NCBI RefSeq assembly: GCF_003096035.1
Contig: NZ_CP029186.1
Coordinates: forward strand, 1,253,001 to 1,317,000
Source of the DNA: Flavobacterium album
Lineage (GTDB): Bacteria; Bacteroidota; Bacteroidia; Flavobacteriales; Flavobacteriaceae
DNA: 64,000 nucleotides
Reading direction: 5' to 3'
Shown here: piece by piece, positions 6,878-15,957 of the stretch
How the letters are laid out: the number at the start of each line of letters is the position of its first letter
Position numbering within the stretch: the first letter of the stretch is position 1
Program-made: the position numbers and the translations under genes
Notes under the pieces: model-generated
What the model was told of the DNA's origin: nothing
The model's input: the letters and a program-made list of their open reading frames with translations, nothing else
The model's database searches: none

Positions 6878-8148
6878 CGAGTTTACAAGATCGAGACAGC
6901 CAGTATCTCTGGCACCCGTATACACAGCATAAAACCGCCGCACCGCCCATTGCTGTAACCCGTGGCGAAGGCGCCCTGCTTTGGGATGAGGACGGGAAGC
7001 AATATATAGACGCTATTGCCTCATGGTGGGTGAACCCCTATGGGCACAGCAACAAGTTCATTGCAGATGCCATCTATAAGCAGCTTACCTCGCTGGAGCA
7101 CGTGCTCTTTGGTGGCTTTACCCACGAGCCCGCTGTACTGTTAGCCGAAAGGCTTATGCCGCTGCTTCCGGATAACCAGAAAAAAATATTCTTTTCGGAT
7201 AACGGTTCCACAGCAGTGGAGATCGCATTAAAAGTTGCCTTACAATATTATTACAACAAAGGTGAAAAGCGTACTAAGATAATAGCTTTTGAAAATGCTT
7301 TCCACGGCGATACGTTTGCAGCCATGGCAGCAAGCGGGATCTCTTTTTTCACAGAGGCATTCAAAGGCTCACTGATAGAAGTCACTCGTATTCCTGTGCC
7401 GGTAGAAGGCAGGGAGGAAGAGAGCATTAAAGCCCTTAGGGAACTTGCGGCAACTAATGATTATGCCGCATTCATTTTCGAGCCGCTGGTGCAGGGAGCC
7501 GCCGGTATGGTGATGTATGAGCCTGAAACTCTGGATACCCTTATAAGCATCTGCAAAGCCAACAACATCTTTACCATTGCCGATGAAGTGATGACCGGCT
7601 TTGGTAAGACCGGTAAAAAGTTTGCCTGCGATTATCTGGAACAGCAACCCGATATGATGTGCCTTTCCAAAGCGCTGACGGGAGGAACGATACCTATGGC
7701 ACTCACGACTTTCACGCAGGAGCTGTTCGATGGTTTTTATGACGATGATGTGAATAAAGCCTTATTCCACGGACATACTTTTACGGCCAATCCTACAGGC
7801 TGTGCCGCGGCGCTGGCAAGCATTGAACTCCTGAAAACGGACGAAATGCAGGAAAACATCAGGCGCATCAACCGCCGCCATCTTTTGTTTAAAGAAGAGA
7901 TCGAAAAGCATCCGCGCGTAAAAAGTGCAAGGGTACTGGGCGTTATTTTCGCGCTGAACATCGACCGCGGCACTGAGGAGTATTATGGGGATTTCAGGAA
8001 CAGGCTCTATAATTTCTTTATAGCAAAAGGTGTTATCCTGAGGCCTGTAGGCAGTACGATCTACATCCTTCCGCCGTATATCATAAGCGATGCATTATTA
8101 GATACTATTTATGATACCGTAAAGCAGGCAATAGAGGAGATCGTATAG
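6874..8148 (+). CDS. bioA: adenosylmethionine-8-amino-7-oxononanoate aminotransferase
   Basis: Class III PLP aminotransferase that converts 8-amino-7-oxononanoate to 7,8-diaminononanoate using S-adenosylmethionine as amino donor. 424 residues, typical length. Signatures: LWHPYTQHKTAAPPI at the N-terminus (the BioA WHPYTQ motif), SWWVNPYGHSN, FFSDNGSTAVEIALK, AFHGDTFAAMAASG, and IADEVMTGFGKTGKKFA with the PLP aspartate. The Schiff-base lysine is in CLSKALTGGTIPM (Lys266). It overlaps bioD by 4 bp and is followed after 40 bp by a ketoacyl synthase with its own -7 box. Confidence 0.95.
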   Translation: MTSLQDRDSQYLWHPYTQHKTAAPPIAVTRGEGALLWDEDGKQYIDAIASWWVNPYGHSNKFIADAIYKQLTSLEHVLFGGFTHEPAVLLAERLMPLLPDNQKKIFFSDNGSTAVEIALKVALQYYYNKGEKRTKIIAFENAFHGDTFAAMAASGISFFTEAFKGSLIEVTRIPVPVEGREEESIKALRELAATNDYAAFIFEPLVQGAAGMVMYEPETLDTLISICKANNIFTIADEVMTGFGKTGKKFACDYLEQQPDMMCLSKALTGGTIPMALTTFTQELFDGFYDDDVNKALFHGHTFTANPTGCAAALASIELLKTDEMQENIRRINRRHLLFKEEIEKHPRVKSARVLGVIFALNIDRGTEEYYGDFRNRLYNFFIAKGVILRPVGSTIYILPPYIISDALLDTIYDTVKQAIEEIV

Positions 8149-8166
8149 GGAAACCTTTTTATTACC

Positions 8167-8174
8167 TACTTTTG
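8167..8174 (+). promoter_or_regulatory. -7 box before the ketoacyl synthase gene
   Basis: TACTTTTG matches TAnnTTTG, 14 bp upstream of the TTG start at 8189. The predicted transcript start is near 8181, giving a very short leader. It supports the TTG start and partly independent expression from bioDA. Confidence 0.5.
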
Positions 8175-8188
8175 TAAAAAACACGACA

Positions 8189-9337
8189 TTGGCAACACCT
8201 GTTTCCATCATTTCTATAGGCTCCGTTTCCCCTTTGGGCAGCAACCCGGAAGAGGTTTGGGATAATTATCTTAAAGGCCAATCATTTATCAGCTCCATGT
8301 CTGTCGGCGGCGGCAAAGTGCCTGTGGCAAAGCTGTCCGAAAGTTTGGAGTCAGCAGTTTCTGCACTCAAAAACTCGAACCCCAATTACCGCCACCTGGA
8401 CAACTCGGTGCTTTATGCCATACTTGCATCGAGAAAAGCGCTCCATTCGGCCGGATGGCGCGATGGTAATTTTGGCATCAACATCGGCTCTTCACGAGGT
8501 GCGACCGGCCTGTTTGAAAAGCATCATTCCGAATTCATAAAAACCGGGACAACAAGCGCCCATGCATCGCCTGCTACAACCCTTGGCAACATTGCCTCAT
8601 GGGTAGCGCAGGACCTTAAGAACGACGGGCCCGAACTGTCGCATTCCATTACCTGCTCTACCGCTTTGCACGCGGTATTGAATGGTGTGGCATGGCTGCG
8701 CAGCGGCATGGCTAAGAGATTTCTCGTGGGTGGCAGCGAAGCGCCGCTGACTCCCTTTACCATAGCCCAGATGCAGGCCATGAAAATCTATTCATCGTTG
8801 GATGGCGATTACCCATGCCGTGCGCTTGACCTTCAAAAGAAAACCAATTCGATGGTACTTGGCGAAGGCGCTGCTATGGCCTGCCTTGAAACCGGAAGGC
8901 ATCCTGAAGCGCTGGCCTTTATTGAGGGTGTTGGTTATGCTACCGAGACATTGCAGCACAGCGTTTCTATTTCGGCGGATGCCGCATGCCTGCAAAAATC
9001 AATGCGTATGGCGTTGAAGGATATTGACATTTCGGAGGTAGATGCCATTGTGATGCATGCCCCCGGGACCGTGAAAGGCGACTTGTCAGAATACAAAGCG
9101 ATACAGGAGGTATTCGGCGAAAGCCTGCCTTTGCTTACGACCAACAAATGGAAAACCGGGCATACCTTCGGGGCTTCAGGACTGCTGAATTTGGAACTTG
9201 CCGTACTCATGCTGCTGCACAACAGGTTTATAGATGTGCCATTCTACAGGCAGAAAACCGGCAGGGACATCAAAAAGGTATTGGTAAATGCGGTAGGTTT
9301 TGGAGGGAATGCGGTGAGTATTTTGGTTTCGAATTAA
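8189..9337 (+). CDS. beta-ketoacyl-ACP synthase family protein next to bioDA
   Basis: A 382-residue condensing enzyme of the KAS I/II (FabB/FabF) type. It has the full Cys-His-His triad: Cys156 in SITCSTALHA, His290 in VMHAPGTVKGD and His325 in KTGHTFGASG. It is shorter than FabF (about 410). The chosen start is TTG at 8189, because MATPVSIISIGSVSPLGSNPEEVW is the expected N-terminus and a -7 box sits just upstream. The position right after bioA suggests a role in making or diverting the pimeloyl precursor, but this is inference; it could equally be a polyketide- or lipid-specific synthase. It is not a BioZ-type (KAS III-like) enzyme. Confidence 0.85.
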   Translation: MATPVSIISIGSVSPLGSNPEEVWDNYLKGQSFISSMSVGGGKVPVAKLSESLESAVSALKNSNPNYRHLDNSVLYAILASRKALHSAGWRDGNFGINIGSSRGATGLFEKHHSEFIKTGTTSAHASPATTLGNIASWVAQDLKNDGPELSHSITCSTALHAVLNGVAWLRSGMAKRFLVGGSEAPLTPFTIAQMQAMKIYSSLDGDYPCRALDLQKKTNSMVLGEGAAMACLETGRHPEALAFIEGVGYATETLQHSVSISADAACLQKSMRMALKDIDISEVDAIVMHAPGTVKGDLSEYKAIQEVFGESLPLLTTNKWKTGHTFGASGLLNLELAVLMLLHNRFIDVPFYRQKTGRDIKKVLVNAVGFGGNAVSILVSN

Positions 9338-9342
9338 TCTGT

Positions 9343-9555
9343 AAGACCCCAAAGGTTTTCGAATATAAGCATTAGGACGCCTTGCAGCAAACTAACGTAG
9401 CACGTTCTGTCATTTCGAACGTAGCTTGCGGAGTGAGAAATCTCAGATGATACCGCGAAAATTGAGATTTATCCTTCGTCGAAATGTAATCCGTACTTTG
9501 TTGTCGGATTCAACTTTTCCAAATTCTTAAATTTTTTCAAAACCTTTGGGGTCTT
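9343..9555. repeat. 213-bp element with perfect 17-bp terminal inverted repeats
   Basis: AAGACCCCAAAGGTTTT at 9343-9359 is the exact reverse complement of 9539-9555. Between them lies a second, imperfect inverted repeat (CATTTCGA...GAGAAATCTCA near 9410-9449 against TGAGATTTAT...GTCGAAATG near 9463-9486). No ORF is present. The nested structure resembles a small non-autonomous mobile or REP-derived element filling the gap between the ketoacyl synthase gene and pth. A single-mismatch relative of the right end lies near 18384-18400. Confidence 0.6.
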
Positions 9556-9558
9556 TCC

Positions 9559-9566
9559 TATCTTTG
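9559..9566 (+). promoter_or_regulatory. pth promoter -7 box
   Basis: TATCTTTG matches TAnnTTTG and ends 4 bp before the ATG at 9571. Transcription would start at or just after that ATG, so translation is either leaderless from 9571 or begins at the ATG at 9628. Confidence 0.55.
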
Positions 9567-9570
9567 CCCC

Positions 9571-10194
9571 ATGAACTGGCTAACCTCCCTCTTTGGAACA
9601 AAACAGGAAAAAGAACCCACAGACCCTATGAAAAAATACCTTATTGCCTGCCTCGGCAACATTGGCGCCGAATATGTAAATACCCGCCACAACATCGGCT
9701 TTAAAGTGGCCGACCATATCGCAAAGCAGGAAGGCGCTTCGTTTGAGACTGCCAAGCTTGGAGCCGTAGCCGAAGTGAAGATGAAAGGCAAAACGGTATT
9801 CCTGCTAAAGCCCAATACCTATATGAACCTTAGCGGTAAAGCCATAAAATACTGGCTTGACAAAGAAAATATCCCTATCGAGAACCTTTTGGTGGTGACG
9901 GACGACCTCAATATCCCTTTTGGCACCATCCGCATAAAAGGCAAGGGCAGCGATGGCGGCCATAACGGGCTTAAGAATACGCATCTCATCCTTAACACCT
10001 CCGACTACCCGCGTTTTCGTTTCGGGATAAGCGATGAGTTCAAGAAAGGGCAGCAGGTAAATTATGTGCTTGGTGAATGGGATGAGCAGGAAAAAGCAAA
10101 ACTGCCGGAACGCCTTGATATGGCTGCCGAAGCCGTAAAGTCATTCGTGCTTTCCGGGCTGGCCAATACCATGAGCAGCTATAACGGGAAATAA
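9571..10194 (+). CDS. pth: peptidyl-tRNA hydrolase
   Basis: Cleaves peptidyl-tRNA released by stalled ribosomes. 207 residues from the ATG at 9571. The conserved core begins at Met20 (MKKYLIACLGNIGAEYVNTRHNIGF), with catalytic His in NTRHN, the NTYMNLSGKA asparagine and the DDLNIPFG plus GGHNGLKN segments. The start is uncertain. From Met20 (9628) the protein has the family's usual length of about 188 and the catalytic His would be residue 21, while the -7 box at 9559-9566 puts the transcript start very near the first ATG. The extra 19 residues (MNWLTSLFGTKQEKEPTDP) may be a lineage extension. Confidence 0.93.
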   Translation: MNWLTSLFGTKQEKEPTDPMKKYLIACLGNIGAEYVNTRHNIGFKVADHIAKQEGASFETAKLGAVAEVKMKGKTVFLLKPNTYMNLSGKAIKYWLDKENIPIENLLVVTDDLNIPFGTIRIKGKGSDGGHNGLKNTHLILNTSDYPRFRFGISDEFKKGQQVNYVLGEWDEQEKAKLPERLDMAAEAVKSFVLSGLANTMSSYNGK

Positions 10195-10246
10195 GGTCGC
10201 TATTTTGGCCCCGAATTTGTATCTTTAATTACCTAAAATCCCGGAC

Positions 10247-10756
10247 ATGAAAAAGTTCATCCTTGCATTGCTGCCATTTTTACTAATAGCATGCGCCTCA
10301 AAAAAAGGTGCTACTGCTTTTATTGATGGAGAGCATACTATTGAAAGCTGGTGCCCTCCTGAAGGCGACTGCAAATTTGAGATAATGAAAGACAAAAGCC
10401 TTATCATTAAAACAGACGGCACCGGAAAACTATATTATTTGGTTAATGATACTCCCGGCAGGATTGTAGCAAAATACGTTTATATTAAAAAAAGTGGCGC
10501 TTATCAGGATGACGGCTACAGAGAAGAAATTATCTTTGAAACAGATGCAAGATTATCCGATCTTGTTGTAGGTAATAATATAAAAAATACTAAGATGCTT
10601 TTCGGTGTGCATTGTTTTTGCCGTGAAAAAGCAGGATTTTATAAGGTAAATGAAGGTACGGTAAGCTATTCTAATGAAACTCTGCATTTGAGGATACCAA
10701 ATAATATTATCGATCAGCAGCAAATAAACATGTTTACTGTTCGTTTAGCTAAATAA
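10247..10756 (+). CDS. hypothetical lipoprotein
   Basis: This 169-residue protein has a clear lipoprotein signal: MKKFILALLPFLLIACASKK (lipobox IAC, Cys16). The mature domain of about 150 residues contains several cysteines (WCPPEGDCKF near 38-47 and HCFCREKAGFY near 125-135) and alternating beta strands. I recognise no family. A TATCTTTA element at 10220-10227 may be its -7 box. It is convergent with the metalloprotease gene across a long palindromic terminator. The final residues NMFTVRLAK suggest a complete beta-sheet domain. Confidence 0.75.
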   Translation: MKKFILALLPFLLIACASKKGATAFIDGEHTIESWCPPEGDCKFEIMKDKSLIIKTDGTGKLYYLVNDTPGRIVAKYVYIKKSGAYQDDGYREEIIFETDARLSDLVVGNNIKNTKMLFGVHCFCREKAGFYKVNEGTVSYSNETLHLRIPNNIIDQQQINMFTVRLAK

Positions 10757-10760
10757 AAAT

Positions 10761-10824
10761 GAGATTTCTCCTACGTCGAAATGGAACAGCACGTTATATT
10801 CCATTTCGACGAAGGAGAAATCTT
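10761..10824. terminator. long inverted repeat between convergent genes
   Basis: Arms of 25 bp (10761-10785 and 10800-10824) pair with two mismatches around a 14-nt loop. The core is GTCGAAATGGA and its complement. It sits between the lipoprotein gene and the metalloprotease gene and can terminate both. The same motif family (CATTTCGA...GAGAAATCTC) occurs inside the 9343-9555 element, so it is probably a dispersed repeat recruited as a terminator. Confidence 0.7.
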
Positions 10825-10838
10825 AAGAGTATATTGAA

Positions 10839-13493
10839 TTAATTCACTACAATCTTCCTTACTTCCCTTCTCGCGCCGTCCTGCACAGTTACAAGGTATA
10901 CGCCCGATTGGATATTCGAAAGGTTTACATTTCCTGAAAACAGGCCTGTATTTTCATAGGAGCTGTTGAAAACTTCCCTGCCACGCATGTCGTGTACACC
11001 TACCTTAATAGCGTTTCCGGTATCGGAAATAAAGCTCACGGTAAAGCTGCCATTATTCGGGTTAGGATAAAGTGAAAAATCCTGCAATCCGAAAGCGCTG
11101 GTAGCAGTTATGGTTTGTGAGCATACTTCTACCGACCATGAATTGAGCGTACCGGCATCGCTTGCGCCAAAATCGGCAAAGGCCAGTATCCAGTTGCCTT
11201 GTGCCTGGGTGCCGTTAAATACCGATAACGTACTTACAGGAAGGATTGTGCCTGTAGTTGGTGAGCCGCAGCTTACAGCAGATCCCGTATCGCTGAAGGT
11301 TACGTTTATGTTATTGCTGTCCCCGCATTGTCCCTCCCAAAGCGTAGCCTGTGTATTATCGGGCCTTGCTACAATAATGCCGAGGTCTGAAACGTACGGA
11401 TGCGTAATATTTACCCCAATCTTAACATTCGATATAGTGGCACTTGCCGGCACATTGATAGTCGATAAAGTATAATTCGGATTATTATCCGGTATCGCTA
11501 CCGCAGTGCTATTGGTATACGTGTTGCACTGCGTGGTCACCGTTACCCCTATAGCAAATGGCGCTGCATTTACAGCATAATAGATGTTGCCTACAGCCTC
11601 TACCATGATACGGCAGAAGGGCGCCGATACGTTGGGTACCGTAATATCCTGCGTGCCATCGTTTGGTGTGTTGGCGGCCAGAACAGTTGGGAAAGTAAGT
11701 CCGCCATCGGTTGAGAGGCGTATATTTACATTGGCAGTATTTATATTGTTTGCAGTGGTTCCTGCTACATTCCACGTAATGGTTTGTGTGCTTCCCTGAT
11801 CCCAGGAAAGATTGGCTGCACTTTGCGATGTAACGGCAAACGGCCCCGCAGCGCTGCTTACTACTACATTCATATTGCTTCTCGCAGTCTGCCCGCCGTT
11901 GGGGGTGTTGTTGTCCCTGACGGTCAGGGCAAAATTCATGGTCCGGCCTACAGAAGGCACTACTTCCCACGTTGGTGTAAGGTTATTGTTCAGCACGCTC
12001 GATAATACCGGCATGTACCTGTCGGGTGACGGTGATGGCGCTACCGACCTGAAATTCGGCCCGGTAGTACTGGTAGGCAGGGGCGTAACATCTACAGTAG
12101 AATTGGCGCCGTTGGCGTTGGTTTGCTCCCAGCAATAGGTAAGCGCATCGCCATCGGCATCGGTTGCGTTACCTTTTAATATAAAGGCAGTGCTTTTCGG
12201 AATGGTATAATTGGCCAGTGCACTTATTACCGGCGGGTTGTTGTTATTGGCTACTTCGGTTCCGCAGCCACCGCCGCCATTGATAAACGTGAACATCTGT
12301 GCAAGGTTTACCGCATGGAAATAATCATCTGAATGCGCCTGAACGTTCGGAGGGCTGATGCCGGCGTACGACATGATCGTGCTTCCGCTTCCGGGTTCTA
12401 CTGCGTAGCTGGCCGACCTTTGGTAGGAATTATTAAAGCTGTGGTCGGAGCCAAACTGGTGTCCCATTTCGTGGGCTACATAGTCGATGTCGAACGAGTC
12501 GCCAACGGGTGACGGGTTTCCGGTAACGCCCTGTGCCTTAAACGATGAGCATACACTGCCTAATGAGGCAATACCGCCATCGCTGGTGCCCACAACGTGG
12601 CCGATATCGTAATTTGAAAAACCGATATTATTGTCCATGATGTTCTGGATCTGGTCGATCATCACACTCTCGTCACTGTTGGTAAGGGCATCCGAAGTAA
12701 CGAAAATAACGTTCTCATTAGTCGGTACGAGCTGCATTGTCAGCGACATGTCTTTTTCATATACGCCGTTTACACGTGTCATGGTCACGTTCATTGCCGC
12801 AAGTGCTGCAGCTTTTTTCTGTGCTGTTGTTCCTGAGCCCACGCCTGCTGCGTTCGCCTGGAATGCGGTATATTCTATAGTACACGCCATAGCCAGTCGG
12901 TAGGTCCTGAACAGTCCGTCATTCGCCTGTGTGGAAGGCGGCGGTGGAGGTACTGCATTTGCCGACTCGCTCGCTACATCGCAATGAAAGGTACGCGCGG
13001 CTTTGAGGCTCGACTTTTTGTAAGTGATATAGTTTTGCAGGTCGGTAGTGTACGGGTCGGTGTAGGAGGTGCCTTTGTCCGACAATATCATGGCATGCAC
13101 CCCAAAAATGGTAATGCTGAAACGCACGGTTGCTGCCGGGTTTTCGATACCCTGCCCTACATACGACTGGATCTCCGGATGCTGTGCCGCAAGGTCCGGG
13201 TGCATTACAGATGCTTCATAGACCCTGAAGTTTTCCAGCTTGCCTTCGCCATTAGGGAAAGGAATAATTACAGTGGATAGCTGGCCCGAATTCCTCGCCG
13301 GGGCAGCTAAAAGCCTGGATTGCAGCTCGGGAAGGTTGATGCGGAAAGTTGAAAAGGTCATAGGAACCGAACTTCGGTCGAGTTTATTGGCAACTGCCAG
13401 CCTCTCTTTTGGAACAGGGCTCCAGACAGCTGATTGGGAATATCCAAATGTAAGCGATAAAACAAGTATAAAGGAGAGCAATAGTTTTTTCAT
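10839..13493 (-). CDS. secreted reprolysin-like metalloprotease with P-domain and T9SS sorting domain
   Basis: This 884-residue protein is exported. Signal peptide about 1-20 (MKKLLLSFILVLSLTFGYSQ), propeptide region to about 195, then a zinc metalloprotease domain with HEMGHQFGSDH (HExxHxxxxxH, about residues 339-349) and a Met-turn GSTIMSYAG near 374. This places it with the M12B/metzincin-like reprolysins. Next come Ig-like segments (about 415-650), then a proprotein-convertase P-domain (about 655-790, with WEGQCGDSNNINVTFSD and GNWILAFADFG). A type A T9SS C-terminal domain closes it (about 805-884: SLYPNPNNGSFTV, MRGREVF, GVYLVTVQDGARREVRKIVVN). Probably released or surface-bound for protein degradation. 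Monocistronic. Confidence 0.93.
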   Translation of the reverse strand: MKKLLLSFILVLSLTFGYSQSAVWSPVPKERLAVANKLDRSSVPMTFSTFRINLPELQSRLLAAPARNSGQLSTVIIPFPNGEGKLENFRVYEASVMHPDLAAQHPEIQSYVGQGIENPAATVRFSITIFGVHAMILSDKGTSYTDPYTTDLQNYITYKKSSLKAARTFHCDVASESANAVPPPPPSTQANDGLFRTYRLAMACTIEYTAFQANAAGVGSGTTAQKKAAALAAMNVTMTRVNGVYEKDMSLTMQLVPTNENVIFVTSDALTNSDESVMIDQIQNIMDNNIGFSNYDIGHVVGTSDGGIASLGSVCSSFKAQGVTGNPSPVGDSFDIDYVAHEMGHQFGSDHSFNNSYQRSASYAVEPGSGSTIMSYAGISPPNVQAHSDDYFHAVNLAQMFTFINGGGGCGTEVANNNNPPVISALANYTIPKSTAFILKGNATDADGDALTYCWEQTNANGANSTVDVTPLPTSTTGPNFRSVAPSPSPDRYMPVLSSVLNNNLTPTWEVVPSVGRTMNFALTVRDNNTPNGGQTARSNMNVVVSSAAGPFAVTSQSAANLSWDQGSTQTITWNVAGTTANNINTANVNIRLSTDGGLTFPTVLAANTPNDGTQDITVPNVSAPFCRIMVEAVGNIYYAVNAAPFAIGVTVTTQCNTYTNSTAVAIPDNNPNYTLSTINVPASATISNVKIGVNITHPYVSDLGIIVARPDNTQATLWEGQCGDSNNINVTFSDTGSAVSCGSPTTGTILPVSTLSVFNGTQAQGNWILAFADFGASDAGTLNSWSVEVCSQTITATSAFGLQDFSLYPNPNNGSFTVSFISDTGNAIKVGVHDMRGREVFNSSYENTGLFSGNVNLSNIQSGVYLVTVQDGARREVRKIVVN

Positions 13494-13672
13494 GAGAATG
13501 AATTTAAAGACTGCTAAAGTAATAATTTAAAGCATTGGATTTTAACATATTTTATGAATATAACTTTTTTTTAGGAAGTGTTTGCAGGCGTTCGTTTCAC
13601 TGAAAAGCGCTGCTGTTGGGGACATCCCTTAAAAAACTTCCTAAAACGCCTGCTAAATTGGATACAGATAAT

Positions 13673-13680
13673 TAAATTTG
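13673..13680 (+). promoter_or_regulatory. ribF promoter -7 box
   Basis: TAAATTTG, a perfect TAnnTTTG match, 19 bp upstream of the TTG start at 13700. No good -33 TTTG. It supports the TTG start by giving a leader of about 13 nt. Confidence 0.55.
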
Positions 13681-13699
13681 CTAAACTTAACACTGCGGT

Positions 13700-14635
13700 T
13701 TGAAAATTTTCAATTCAATACAGGAATTCAGTTCCCCTGCAAAAACGATTGTGACCCTGGGTACTTTTGATGGGGTTCACAAAGGCCATAAAAGCATTCT
13801 GGACAGGCTCATAACAAGCAGCAGGGCTTCCGGCTGCGAAAGCTTGGTGCTCACCTTTTTCCCGCATCCGAGAATGGTATTGCAGCAAAACAGCGATATA
13901 AAGCTACTGAGCACTATTGAGGAAAAAGCGCAGCTGCTTGAGGATTACGGGCTGGACAACCTCATTATTCATCCGTTTGACCTCGCTTTTTCAAGGCTTA
14001 CCGCCGAAGAATTTGTAAAGGATATATTAGTCGATAAGCTCAGTATCTCTAAGATAATCATAGGGCACGACCACCGTTTTGGCCGCAATCGTACTGCCAA
14101 TATAGACGACCTTATCCGCTTTGGTAACGAATACGGCTTTGAGGTAGAGAAGATCTCTGCTCTTGAAGTTAATGAAACATCGGTAAGCTCCACCAAGATA
14201 CGCAACGCGCTTACTGTGGGTGATATTGACACAGCCAATACCTTCCTGGGCTATCCTTATTTTATGACAGGTACTGTGGCTAAAGGAAAACAGCTGGGCC
14301 GCACCATTGGCTTTCCTACTGCTAATATTTCTATTAAAGAAGACTACAAGCTCATTCCTGCCAATGGCGTATATGCAGCATCTGCAGTTATCGACGGAAA
14401 AGAAGAGCACGGCATGATGAACATTGGCACAAGGCCAACAGTAGGCGGTACCGAACGCTCTATCGAGGTGCATTTCTTTAATCTGGACAAAGACCTCTAT
14501 GATAAAGAGATCAGGGTAAGCATGCACTACAGGCTGCGCGACGAGCAGAAGTTTGAGTCGGTAGATGCCCTGAAAGGACAGCTCCACAAAGACAGGGAAG
14601 CAACGTTGGCTTATTTTAAAGATAACCCGGCATGA
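13700..14635 (+). CDS. ribF: bifunctional riboflavin kinase / FAD synthetase
   Basis: Makes FMN from riboflavin (C-terminal kinase domain) and FAD from FMN (N-terminal adenylyltransferase domain). 311 residues, standard length. The N-terminal domain shows VTLGTFDGVHKGHKSIL (about 17-33; the HxGH nucleotidyltransferase motif), FFPHPR and IIGHDHRFGRNR. The kinase domain shows GRTIGFPTANI and the late NIGTRPTVGG and SIEVHFFN motifs. The start is TTG at 13700, giving the usual MKIFNSIQEF. The stop overlaps the next gene's ATG by 4 bp, so the two are co-expressed. Confidence 0.95.
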   Translation: MKIFNSIQEFSSPAKTIVTLGTFDGVHKGHKSILDRLITSSRASGCESLVLTFFPHPRMVLQQNSDIKLLSTIEEKAQLLEDYGLDNLIIHPFDLAFSRLTAEEFVKDILVDKLSISKIIIGHDHRFGRNRTANIDDLIRFGNEYGFEVEKISALEVNETSVSSTKIRNALTVGDIDTANTFLGYPYFMTGTVAKGKQLGRTIGFPTANISIKEDYKLIPANGVYAASAVIDGKEEHGMMNIGTRPTVGGTERSIEVHFFNLDKDLYDKEIRVSMHYRLRDEQKFESVDALKGQLHKDREATLAYFKDNPA

Positions 14636-15957
14636 ACCGCCTTTTCCGGCAAATAGACAACGCACCGTTGGTCGTATTCAGGATTTTCCTGGGCTTCCTG
14701 CTGGCGTGCGAAACCTTTGGCGCGATCCTTACGGGCTGGGTAAAAAGCAACCTTATCGACCCGAAATTTACCTTTTCCCATATTGGCATGGACTGGCTGC
14801 AGCCGCTGCCCGGCAATGGCATGTACTGGTACTTTGCCACAATGGGCACATTGGGGCTGCTGGTAATGGCGGGGTACAAATACCGCTGGACGCTGGGCTT
14901 GTTTACGGTCCTTTGGGCAGGGGCGTACTTCATGCAGAAAACCTCCTACAATAACCACTACTACCTGCTCCTCTTGGTATGCCTTATAATGTGGTTTCTT
15001 CCGGCAAACCGATACGCCTCAATAGACGCACGGCAAAACCCTTCGATAAAAAAGCTCACTATGCCGGTATGGTGCGCCTGGGTGATGATAGCGCAGGTGA
15101 GCATCGTCTATTTTTATGCCTCGCTGGCCAAATTTTACCCCGGCTGGCTGGATGGCACCTTTACCCGCGACCTGCTGAGCCATTCGGTGACAAGCCCCGC
15201 CTTACGCACTATAATGTCGCAAAAATGGTTTTACCTTTTCATTGCGTATGCAGGCATAGCGTTCGACCTGCTGGTGGTGCCCTTCCTGTTGTTCAGGAGA
15301 ACAAGGGCAATCGCGCTGATCGCTTCGGTTATCTTCCATATTTTTAATGCGATCACCCTACAAATAGGTATTTTCCCGTTTTTTGCACTCAGCTTTGTGG
15401 TGTTCTTTTACCCACCTGAAACGATGCGGAGGCTGTTTTTGAGGAAAAAGCCAAAAGTTACAGAAGATATTTCAGGGTATCAGGAAGGTAAAAAGGTGCT
15501 GTACTATTTTTTTATACCTTATCTGGTACTACAGCTGCTGCTTCCATTGAGGCATTACCTTATTAAAGGCGATGTATTATGGACTGAGGAGGGCCACCGC
15601 CTGAGCTGGCGCATGATGCTGCGCGCCCGTACCGGCAATACCGACTTCAGGATAATAGATAAAAAAACGGGAGGCAGGCTTTTTTATAATTTTAACACGA
15701 ACCTGACCCGCAAACAGGAGAACGGCATGGAAACACGGCCCGATATGATATGGCAGATGGCACATCGTATAAGGAAAGATTTTGCAAAGCAGGGTAAAGA
15801 TGTAGCTGTATATGCCGACGCAAATGTGTCTATCAACGGCAGCCCCTATAAAAGGCTTATTGATCCTAATGTTGACCTTGCTGCTGCCCGTTGGGATTAT
15901 TTTTTCCACTGCGACTGGGTGATTCTGTATGATGAGGCAGGGAATGTTGTAAGGTAG
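14632..15957 (+). CDS. HTTM-domain membrane protein (gamma-carboxylase-like)
   Basis: This 441-residue polytopic protein has the HTTM domain shared with vitamin K-dependent gamma-glutamyl carboxylase. N-terminal helices carry the motifs NAPLVVFRIFLGFLLACE, KTSYNNHYYLLLLVCLIMWFLP (about 103-124) and ASLAKFYPGWLDGTF (about 164-178). There are about eight helices to residue 260 and a soluble C-terminal part (about 300-441) with WEMM-like WRMMLRARTG and FHCDWVILYDEAGNVVR. Bacterial members are of unknown substrate. It overlaps ribF by 4 bp (ATGA), a translationally coupled pair, but a functional tie to flavins is unproven. Confidence 0.85.
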   Translation: MNRLFRQIDNAPLVVFRIFLGFLLACETFGAILTGWVKSNLIDPKFTFSHIGMDWLQPLPGNGMYWYFATMGTLGLLVMAGYKYRWTLGLFTVLWAGAYFMQKTSYNNHYYLLLLVCLIMWFLPANRYASIDARQNPSIKKLTMPVWCAWVMIAQVSIVYFYASLAKFYPGWLDGTFTRDLLSHSVTSPALRTIMSQKWFYLFIAYAGIAFDLLVVPFLLFRRTRAIALIASVIFHIFNAITLQIGIFPFFALSFVVFFYPPETMRRLFLRKKPKVTEDISGYQEGKKVLYYFFIPYLVLQLLLPLRHYLIKGDVLWTEEGHRLSWRMMLRARTGNTDFRIIDKKTGGRLFYNFNTNLTRKQENGMETRPDMIWQMAHRIRKDFAKQGKDVAVYADANVSINGSPYKRLIDPNVDLAAARWDYFFHCDWVILYDEAGNVVR

